Assembly: GCF_037893015.1 (NCBI RefSeq) | Contig: NC_133666.1 | Span: forward strand, 622,337,156-622,401,155 | DNA from: Macrotis lagotis | Taxonomy: Eukaryota; Chordata; Mammalia; Peramelemorphia; Peramelidae | DNA length: 64,000 nt | Reading direction: 5' to 3' | In this document: one piece after another, positions 56,345 through 64,000 of the stretch | Layout: each line of letters starts with the position of its first letter | How positions within the stretch are numbered: the stretch's first letter is position 1 | Notes under the pieces: generated by a model | The model's database searches: none | What the model was told of the DNA's origin: nothing | What the model saw: only the letters and a program-made list of their open reading frames with translations | Position numbers and translations under genes: made by a program

Positions 56345-56457
56345 GTTGCTTCCAGGCATCTGAGAGAAGGCCTTTGCCCAACCTCCAAAGTCTCTGCTCT
56401 ATGGATCCAATGCCTGGCTCTGGCATCACACATGCAGCCTTGGAAGAGGGTCTCTGA
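56345..56457 (+). CDS. Ig-like gene, probable last coding exon (tail)
   Basis: Acceptor CCTTGCTTCCCAG|GTTGC, phase 1 entry, then 36 codons from CFQASERRPLPNLQ to HAALEEGL and TGA at 56455-56457. The frame agrees with exon 5 and the acceptor has a good pyrimidine tract. The product is polar, as expected for a cytosolic tail. I see no AATAAA before the L1 that begins near 56525, so the 3' end of the transcript is unknown. The tail matches no family member I know, so this is the least certain exon; a different, more distant last exon is possible. Confidence 0.42.
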
Positions 56458-56524
56458 CCTTGAAGAGACTGGAAAGGCCTTATTTATATTCTCTTGATGC
56501 CAAAGCAGGCAGTCAACAAACCAA

Positions 56525-57440
56525 CCTGAGGTACCACCTCACACCTATGGCTAGTATGTCAAAAAAGAAAATGACAAATGTTATAGGGCATATAGAAAAA
56601 TGGAGAAACTAATGCACTGTTGGTGGAGTTGTGAACTGTTCCCAACTGCTCTGGAGAACAATTTGGTGCTATGTTCAAAGGGCTATAAAACTGTGTATAT
56701 TCTTTGACCTAGCAATACCACTATGAAGTCTATATCCCAAAGAATCAGAGAAAAAGGAAAAGGACCTATATGTTCAAAATATTTATAGCATCATTTTTAG
56801 TGATGGCAAAAAATTGGAAATTGAGCTCATACTCATGAAAGGGAAATGACTGAATAACCTGTGATATATCATTGTGATAGAATACTATTGTATTATAAGA
56901 AATGATGAAAAACGAAAACCCTGGACAAACTTAAATGGACTGATGCAAAGAACATTCGGTACTGTAACATTATTATTGCAATGATGATCAACTTTGAAAG
57001 ACTTACTCTGAACTATGCAATGATCCAAGGACTTGGTATGAAAACTACTATATTCATTTAGAGAAAAAAATCATTAAATCTATGTGTAGATTGAAGCATA
57101 CTTTTTCCACTTTGTTTTTCTTGCCTTTTCCCCCTCTAATAAGACTCATTAGGAAATGTATTTCCCTGATTTCACATGAATAATTGATATCATATTACTT
57201 TTTTTCTCAATGAGTGAGTAAGGGTCTGAAGAGAAGAAGAGAATTTGAAACTTTAAATTTTAAAAAGTAAATGTTAAGGAGAAGCTAGGTGGTGCAGTGG
57301 GTAGAGCACCAACCCTGGAGTCAGGAGGACCTGAGTTCAAATTCAACCTCAGTCACTTAATAATTACTTCGCTATGTGACCTTTGGCAAGTTACTTAACC
57401 CCATTGTCTTGCAATAACTAAAAAAAAAGTAAATATTAAA
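56525..57440 (+). mobile_element. L1 3' end, sense
   Basis: Recognisable ORF2 C-terminal and 3'UTR order: 'ACTGTTGGTGGAGTTGTGAA', 'AAAGGGCTATAAAACTGTGT', 'AGCAATACCACTATGAAGTC', 'ATAGAATACTATTGTATTAT', 'GATTGAAGCATACTTTTTCC'. Interrupted near its tail by a SINE (57278-57423). Confidence 0.82.
57263..57438 (+). mobile_element. SINE in L1 tail, imperfect target-site duplication
   Basis: AAAAGTAAATGTTAA-type flank ending 57277 and AAAAGTAAATATTAA-type flank from 57424. Body 57278-57423. Confidence 0.85.
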
Positions 57441-58044
57441 AAAGTTTTATTGTGGGGAGAGGGGTTGAGACCCTCACTTGGCAGCATCCTTGGTAGCATC
57501 CTGCCAGCTATTCCAACTCACTAGATTGGGGGTCAGACTCAGGTGGCTGATTCCAACTAGTGATAATAGAACAATGATTTACAAAGAGATTTACAAAGGG
57601 ATTTTGAACTTGCGTTTCTTTCTTTTTTTTTTCCTAAAGGAAGACAAAAATGTTTTATTAATTTCTTCTACTCTCTAAACTTCTATTGTTTTTTAAAAAA
57701 TGTTCTTTAATTTATTTACGCATTACTGAAATATTCTTGTTGTAAGAGTAAACATAATACCCCCTCCCCCCCACAAAATGTAAAATGAGAAATAAAGTGA
57801 AGGAAAGAGAAAAAAATGTGTTTCAGTCTGTGTTCTGATACCATTAGCTCTGTCTTGGGTGTATCACTTTTGTTTTTTGTTTTTTTTTTATCAAAAATCC
57901 ATCATAGAAGTTACTTCCATATTTTCCCATAGCTGCTATTACTATTGCTATTACTGATTGTAATTCCCTCCATCCATTCCTTCTCACTATCATCTATTAT
58001 ATTTTTTCTTTCCTTTCACTCTGTACCTCTTCAAAAATGTGCTG

Positions 58045-58190
58045 TGGGGCAGCCGAATGGCACAGTGGATAGAGAACCAGCCTTGGGGCTAAGAGGCTAC
58101 AAGCCTACATCCCATCCCAGAGACCCAGCAACCACCAGGCCCTGTGGTCCGGGACAGGCCACCCAGTCACGCCACTTTGCAAAAAGTAAA
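58045..58190 (+). repeat. HAL1-embedded SINE module 3 (third copy)
   Basis: Starts GCTGTGGGGCAGCCGAATGG, homologous in place and sequence to 19552-19700 and 31955-32095. Confidence 0.82.
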
Positions 58191-58329
58191 AAAGAAAATG
58201 TGTTATATCTGATTATACTCTCCTCTGATCTACCCTATCCTCTATCACCCATGTCCCCTCCCCCCATCCCCCTTCTCTCCTTTTTCTTCTAGATTTCTAT
58301 ACTCTATTGAGTGTGCATGCTGTTTCCTC

Positions 58330-58505
58330 TCTGAGCCCTTTTTTTTAAAGGTTTTTGTAAGGCAAAGGGGGTTAAGTGGCTTGCCCAAGGCCACACAGCT
58401 AGGTGATTATTAAGTGTCTGAGGTTGTATTTGAACTCAGGTAGTCCTCACTCCAGGGCCGGTGCTCTATCCACTGCACCACCTAGCCACCCCATCTGAGC
58501 TCTTT
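58330..58505 (-). mobile_element. SINE inserted in HAL1
   Basis: TCTGAGCCCTTT (58330-58341) and TCTGAGCTCTTT (58494-58505) flank minus-strand SINE 58342-58493. Confidence 0.88.
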
Positions 58506-58758
58506 CTGATGAGAATGAAAGTTCCCTGATTCCCCCTTGCCTTCTCCCTTTCCATACCATTGCAAAAGCTACATGAAATATCTTTTATATGAAGTATCTT
58601 AGCCTATTCTACCCTTCCTTTCTCTTACTTACTCCCAGTACATTTCCCTTTCACCCATTGACTCCATTTTTACAATATATATATCATAATCAAATTCAGC
58701 TCCCTCCTGTGCCTCATCTGTAAAAGCTCCTTCTATCTGCTCTATTGAATGAGAAGGT

Positions 58759-59925
58759 TTATACGAGTATAATCTGTATCATCTTTCCATGCAGGAATAC
58801 ATGCAGTTCATCATCAGTAAGTCCCTCATAATTTACCCTTTTTGTCCAGCCTCTCAATGCTTCACCTGAGTCCTGTACTTGAAGATCAAACTTTCTATTC
58901 AGCTCTGGTTCTTTCAACAGGAACATTTGAAATTCCCTTTTCACTGAAAGTCCATCTTTTCCCTTGGAAGAGGATGTTCAGTTTTGCTGTGTAGTTGATT
59001 CTTGGTTGCATTCCAAGTTCTTTTGCCTTCTGGAATATTATATTCCAAGACCTATGAACCCTTAATGTTGATATTGCTAAGTCCTGGGTAATCCTGACTG
59101 TAGCTCTATGATATTTGAATTGTTTCCTTCTGACTACTTGAAATATTTTTTCTTTGACTTGGGAGTTCTGGAATTTGGCTATAATATTCCTGGGGGTTGT
59201 TTCTTTTTGAATCTCCTTCCAGAGAAGATCAGTGGATTCTCTCAATTTCTTTTTTACAGGATATCAGGGAAATTTTCCTGTAGAAATTCTTTAAAGGCTC
59301 TTTTCCTGATCATGACTTTCAGGTAGCCCAATAATTTTAAAATTATCTCTCTTGGATCTGTTTTCTAGATCAGTTGTTTTTTCAATGAGATATTTCACAT
59401 TTTCTTCTAGTTTTTCATTCTTTTGGTGTTGAATTATTGTGTCTTGATTTTTCACACAGTCATCAGTTTTCTTTAGCTCCATTCTACATTTGAGGGTTTT
59501 GTTTCCCTCAAAGAGCTTTCTTATCTCCTTTTTCATCTGGCCAATTCTGCTTTTTAAAGAATTCTTCTCCTCAATAAATTTTTGAACTGTTTTATCTATT
59601 TGCCATTACCCATTTTATCTATTTTTAATATGTTATTTTCTTCTGCATCTTTTTGGATCTCCTTGACTAAGCTGCTGACTTCGTTTTCACATTTTCCCTG
59701 CATCTACCTTATTTCTCTTCCCAATTTTTCCTCTACCTCCCTTACTTGATTTTCAAAATCTTTTTTGAGCTCTGTCATAGCCTAAGCCCAACTTCTATAT
59801 TTCTTGGAGTCTTTAGATGCAGAAGCTTGGACTTTCTCATCTTCAGAGTGTGTATTTTGGTCCTACATGGGACCAAAGTAATTGTTTATAGTCAGGTTCC
59901 TTTTTATTCCTGTTTACTCATTTCC
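58759..59925 (-). pseudogene. HAL1 ORF1 (L1 ORF1p-like), broken
   Basis: Pieces: KKEIRKLFEGNKTLKCRMEL (59291-59536), ENVKYLIEKTTDLENRSKRD, GLPESHDQEKSL, then RESTDLLWKEIQKETTPRNI (58895-59245) and the terminal EPELNRKFDLQVQDSGEA (58759-58944). Several frame changes. It retains the C-terminal LNILFQGKRWTF block. Confidence 0.78.
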
Positions 59926-60675
59926 CTAACCTGTGCCCTGGTTTTGGGGTCTTCCTGAGCTTTTGAGTTTTATTGGGACACCCCTGCAAGGACCTCAGTA
60001 TGTGAGACTCTGCCTGCTCTCCTGGTCTATTGAATGACCACAAGTTTACCCTCTGCCCTGGGGCTGTGGGGGGGGGGGTCCCTGCTCTGTGGGGGGACCC
60101 AGACTGTGACCAGGGTCTGAATATGATTAAATCTCCAGAGTCCTGTCCCAGGGGTAGAGGACAGGCCTTGACAGTCTTCCTCCACTCCCTTACCTTCCAT
60201 GGGCTGAGTGTTCTGGGAGCAGCTTCCGGAAGGCTCCTGCTGGGTGGCTCCACAGGCCTGCTTCCATTTCCTGGGATCTGGGCTGTGCTGTGGCCCTACT
60301 GAGGAGGGCCACGCTGGCCTGGCTTCACATTCATGCTGGCAGAGGTCACCCTGCTGATCTTCCAAGTTGTGCTTGGTGCTCCCTGGGGTGCAGGTCAGGA
60401 AACTGCTTCTGCTGCTGGGAGCCAGTACTCACAGGTACCCTGGGGCTATTCCAGGGAGGCTGAAGTTCCTTTGCTCTGGTTCTGTGGCCCCTTTAACCCT
60501 GTGGTCACATTATTTTCCAGGTTACCTTGAGTTGGAGAATTGCCTCACTGGGTCTTTCTGTGGGTTTTGTCTCTTGAAAATTTAGTGAGAGTCATGATTT
60601 TAAGGTTTTTGAAATATTTTGGAGAGAGTACCTAAGAGAATCTGTACTCCTGCCACCATCTTGACTCTGCCCCCC

Positions 60676-61029
60676 TATGTAGGACTAATTTTAAACAATA
60701 CAATAAGATTTTTCCCAATTCCTAAAATTTAATCAAGTTTTTCTTACAGGAAACATGTTGGACTAGACCCATAACTCAAAAGTTAAATAAGTGAACTAGT
60801 TCCAGAAGTGGGTCACCAGATTTAGTCAGTGTGGTTCTCTTAATCCACACAGTTAACCATTTGCTATGCTAAACCCTCAATTCCTGCAGAATCCAGTTCA
60901 GAATGAAGTAGTCTGTACCTGCTGAGGAGAAATTCTTCAGGTTCAGGAAGTAGGAGTATCTTATTCCATAGCATGTGGCATTGGAGATGTCCCTTTGGAG
61001 CAGGAGTTTACTTTCAGCAGAACTCTTCA
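60676..61029. other. Unassigned stretch
   Basis: No repeat or exon recognised. Confidence 0.3.
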
Positions 61030-61455
61030 TTCCTTTTTTATAATATATATTTATTTTATTTTTCCAATTACATATTATGAAAGTTTTACACAATTTTTAT
61101 CTACCCTCTCCTCACTCCCTTTCCTGCAGTGGCGAACAGTTTAGTGAACATTGTATCAGTACCTTTATGTTTAATATGTTTACATATTAGTCATTATCTG
61201 TACAAGGAATTAGGACTAAGGGACAAGAAAGAAAACCATGGTATAAGAAAGAAAAACATAAGAGAAATTTTAAAAAAGTGTACATAGTGCTCATTCAGAT
61301 TCTATAGTTTTTTTTTTCTCTTTTTTATTTGACTGTGAATAGCATTGTCTATAATAGGTCTTCCAGGGTTGCCCTGGCTCTGTGAACTGCTGAGAGGAGC
61401 TGCATCCATCAAAGTTGATCAATTCACAATATTGTTTTTAATGTGTACAAAGTAG
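61030..61455 (-). mobile_element. L1 3' end, antisense
   Basis: 'TTTATTTTATTTTTCCAATT', 'GTGCTCATTCAGATTCTATA' and 'AGTTGATCAATTCACAATAT' match antisense L1 ends at 40.1 and 50.1 kb. Confidence 0.65.
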
Positions 61456-61779
61456 GAGCTTTCGTTCTTTCAGGAAGAATAGATATTACCTTTTTTCTTA
61501 AATATGTCTGGGACTCTTCTCCAAAGACTGGAAGCTCTCCAGAGCAGGGCTTTCTAATTTTTTCTCAGTCTCACATTCCTATTAGTAAAAAATGCGTTGT
61601 CCCTGGCTATATGAACTCCACACCTGAATAATCTGCTGGTAGATCAGCTTGCTTCAAGTCTCTTCCCACTTCAGTGCATTCAACTGTTATAGTGATTTTC
61701 CTAAAGTACCAAATCTGATCATATCATTCCCTCAATGCCCCCACTCATTCAATTCCAATGACTTCCTGTTGTCTGTCTT

Positions 61780-61957
61780 TAGAAACAAATTTGGGGCAGC
61801 TAGGTGGCGCAGTGGATAGAGCACAGGCCCTGGAGTCAGGAGGACCTGAGACATTTAGTAATTGCCTCAGACACTTAATAATTGCCTAGTTGTGTGACTT
61901 TGGGCAAGTCACTTAATCCCATTGCCTTAAATAATAATAATAATATAGAAACAAATT
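61780..61957 (+). mobile_element. SINE inserted in L2, 12-bp target-site duplication
   Basis: TAGAAACAAATT at 61780-61791 and 61946-61957. The body has a small internal repeat around 'CCTGAGACATTTAGTAATTG' and an (ATA)n tail. Confidence 0.9.
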
Positions 61958-62289
61958 TAATATGTTCTATTTGACATTAAAATCCTGTACAACTTGGCCC
62001 CCCTCCTATCTTTATAGTTTTCTTATACCTTACTCTCTGACATGTATTTTTGATCTTGTGAAGCTTACCTCCTGGCTATTCCACAAATAAGACTCTCCAC
62101 CCCTCATCTCTCATTATCTTACTTCTCTGTCTGTTCCCCATATCTGGAACATTTTTTCTCCTCTGCTCCAACTGGCTTCCTGGCATCCTTTAAAATTCCC
62201 AACTAAAATCTCACCTTCTAAGGAAAACTTCCCTAGTGCTTCTTAATTCTTGAGCATACATAATATTGATTAATTAATATTTATTCTAT

Positions 62290-62490
62290 AAATAGCTTGC
62301 ATTGCATCTATTATGTATGTATATGTAATATAAAATATAAAACATATAATATGTAATATATATTATATAATATACAATACATAATACATAATAAATAATA
62401 CATAATACACAATACAGAATATGTAATATGTAATACATAATGTATAATATATGATATATGATATATGATATATAATATATAATATATAGT
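62290..62490. repeat. AT-rich degenerate tandem repeat
   Basis: Imperfect units of TATGTAATATA/ATAATACATAAT/GATATATGATATAT. Strongly self-complementary and able to form hairpins; open frames of Y/I residues across it are artefacts. Confidence 0.9.
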
Positions 62491-62620
62491 TGCACTTTTG
62501 CATTTTGTCTCCCCTATTAGATTGTAAGCTTCTTGAGGACAGGGACTCTTATGTATCTCTAGCACTTGAAGCAGGACCTGGCACTTTATAGGCATTTATC
62601 ATTATTTATTATTACCTGTT

Positions 62621-63461
62621 GTTTAAATCCATGGGGAGTAGTAACTTCCAACCCCTCTTGTTTCTTGTTAGCTGCTCCTGCTCCCACTTGATCACTACTG
62701 GGCTCATTCCCTTTATTTTCTTGTCACATCCCCTCTTGTGCCTGGTCTGAGCTCCTCTTAGAGAAGAACCCTAGAATTCAGAGAGAAGAGGCAGATGGAG
62801 GCTAAGAGGGTACAGAACAGCTGAACTACTCTCCTCAGATATCCAAGCTTCTTCTCACAGTTAGAAGGATTGCTTTTTGCCAACTCCTAAGGGTGCTTGT
62901 ATTCTCATTTGAGATGACCGTTAAAGAGAAGAGAAAGACCTCCTAGGGAGCCTAAGAAAGAGTTTGGAGGATGAACTGTGGAAGAGCCTATGAGGGTGCT
63001 CCACTTCTTTCACTTGGTGTCCTACTGTTTCTCTGTTTTAGCTTATAGATAGTTGGAAATAGATTCAAAGAGTCAATTTTTGAGCCACATTTTTATACAT
63101 ATCAACTCCTGGAAAAGAATCGACTGATCACAACTCGTCCGACCTTTGTAGTTTGAGAAGAGAGGATGAGAAGGTGGCAGAATTTTTTCATCAGTTTCTT
63201 TGGTGGGAATTTGGGAGATTTTCATGGGAGAAAAGAAGGGAGAGGTGGCAGTGGTCCCAGAGTGGTAGTATAGTAGGGAACAAGACCAGTCAGTGCCTGC
63301 CATAACTGTATCGTACAATTCCTTTTTTTGTGAAAACAAGAAACATTGTGTCTATTTAAATGAACTAGCTGGAAGGTGAACATGACTGTGTTTGTTTTTG
63401 TAGTGGATGCTCTGTTAAAGAATACATATGCTGGCTTTCATATTATTTCCCACATTCACAT
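62621..63461. other. Unassigned stretch
   Basis: No repeat recognised. A pyrimidine-rich acceptor-like site (TTTGTTTTTGTAG) ends at 63403. Confidence 0.35.
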
Positions 63462-63512
63462 ATGTTGAACCATGTCCTTGTATTGCTTGTTATCCCTTTC
63501 TTTGTGGCATCA
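63462..63512 (+). CDS. Candidate signal-peptide exon of a second gene (weak)
   Basis: Reads MLNHVLVLLVIPFFVASG, a plausible leader, followed by GGTATAATGG, which could serve as a donor in phase 1. An acceptor-like tract ends 58 bp before the ATG, as for the leader exon at 48155, whose end (CCTCAG|GTATGAATG) looks similar. No Ig exon follows before the window ends at 64000, so this is unsupported beyond the leader itself. Confidence 0.2.
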
Positions 63513-63604
63513 GGGTATAATGGGAACTACATAGGAAGGAGGGAATCTTTTCAGCTCAGGTCTGGAAGCTTGCTGTTCTTTCCTCTTGCCTCTCTCACTC
63601 ATAT

Positions 63605-63750
63605 TTATTTTTTATTTAAAGGCAATGAGGTTAAGAGACCTGCCCAAGGTCACAGAGCTAGGCAATTATTAAGTGTCTGAGTTCTGATTTGAATTTAGGC
63701 TCCCCTGACTCCAGGGTTGGAACTCTATCCACTGCACCACCTAGCTGCCC
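63605..63750 (-). mobile_element. SINE, antisense
   Basis: Flanked by CTCTCACTCAT and CTCTCACCCAC (imperfect duplication, 63592-63602 and 63751-63761). The tail complement is short. Confidence 0.85.
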
Positions 63751-63751
63751 C

Positions 63752-64000
63752 TCTCACCCACATTATTAAAGAATTCTGTTCTCTAACTAGGAGAATAAGT
63801 AAGAGACATTTCATGACTACCCTTCTAAGTGCAGAATCACTATGAATGTAGGGCTCTATTTTATGAATCAGTGTCATTGAAAGCAACCAAATTACCTATA
63901 GAAGGAACTAGTGAGATATATGAGGAGGTCAGGTTCACTGGATTGAAGAGTATGTATGTATGTATGTGCTGAAGAATAGCTGGAAAGATAAAAGAGGGCT
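63752..64000. other. Unassigned window end
   Basis: Includes a short (TATG)n run at about 63950-63968. No exon recognised. Confidence 0.4.

Larger units (their letters stand above)
57690..60675 (-). mobile_element. HAL1, long copy with a single SINE module
   Basis: Minus strand: 5' end near 60675 (complement 'GCCACCATCTTGACTCTGCC'), GC-rich 5'UTR, ORF1 remnants (about 59920 to 58760), 3' region to about 57690. Only module 3 (58045-58190) is present. Where the 18.8 and 31.2 kb copies carry modules 1 and 2, this copy runs straight through (near 57815: AAGAGAAAAAAATGTGTTTC). A younger SINE sits at 58342-58493. No target-site duplication was seen, so ends are approximate. Confidence 0.82.
61655..62620 (+). 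mobile_element. L2 LINE 3' end, sense, split by SINE and AT-rich repeat
   Basis: The L2-type order is visible: 'TGATCATATCATTCCCTCAA', 'CCTGTACAACTTGGCC', 'ATCTCACCTTCTAAGGAAAA', then 'GATTGTAAGCTTCTTGAGGA' and 'GGACCTGGCACTTTATAGGC'. Confidence 0.65.

Noticed and set aside
62286..62595. Y/I-rich frames on the minus strand
   Set aside because: Products of the AT-rich repeat.

Overview
This is a repeat-dense vertebrate window from a marsupial. I infer this from abundant tRNA-headed SINEs of the marsupial type (GCAGCTAGGTGG head, CCTAGCTGTGTG body), an RTE LINE end, and full-length L1-derived elements that carry ORF1 but no ORF2 (half-L1, HAL1). The SINE body 'ACTTAATAATTACCTAGCTG' points to an American opossum (didelphid, Monodelphis-like), but that placement is inference.

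Only one protein gene is well supported. It lies on the + strand at about 48.15-56.46 kb: a signal-peptide exon, one V-type Ig exon closely resembling the MOG/butyrophilin family, then three short hydrophobic exons and a probable tail exon. Every junction is phase 1, so the six pieces join in frame (909 nt including stop, 302 residues). No IgC exon and no B30.2 exon are visible, so the layout is MOG-like, but sequence divergence suggests a paralogue rather than MOG itself. Two of the membrane exons (3 and 4) look like duplicates of each other.

Layout: 0-1.1 kb RTE and L1 ends. 1.1-2.7 kb is an inverted, partial copy of the introns of the 48-56 kb gene that lacks the segment holding exons 4 and 5. 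3.5-9.4 kb is SINE-rich, with a HAL1 fragment (6.1-7.5 kb) interrupted by a retroposed tRNA-Asp/SINE chimera. 12.2-13.6 kb holds an endogenous-retrovirus LTR with a tRNA-Phe-type primer site. 16-25 kb has L1 3' ends and a complete minus-strand HAL1 (18.8-22.0 kb). 26.9-29.6 kb is a plus-strand HAL1. 30.8-37.5 kb is a nested cluster of two complete HAL1s and an L1 end. 37.5-45.4 kb is mostly unassigned, with a few candidate exons. 45.4-47.5 kb is ancient CR1/L3 and L1 sequence. 48.1-56.5 kb is the gene. 56.5-60.7 kb has an L1 end and another HAL1. 61-64 kb has L1, L2 and SINE sequence and a possible second leader exon.

The most unusual observations are: (1) the inverted paralogous block missing two exons; (2) the duplicated membrane exons; (3) a HAL1 lineage that appears to have gained two SINE modules in its 3' region, with an apparent pre-acquisition copy in the same window; (4) a tRNA-Asp gene copy and a SINE retroposed as one unit inside a single 13-bp target-site duplication. 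All coordinates were read by eye. Repeat edges without a stated target-site duplication are approximate to about 10-30 bp.
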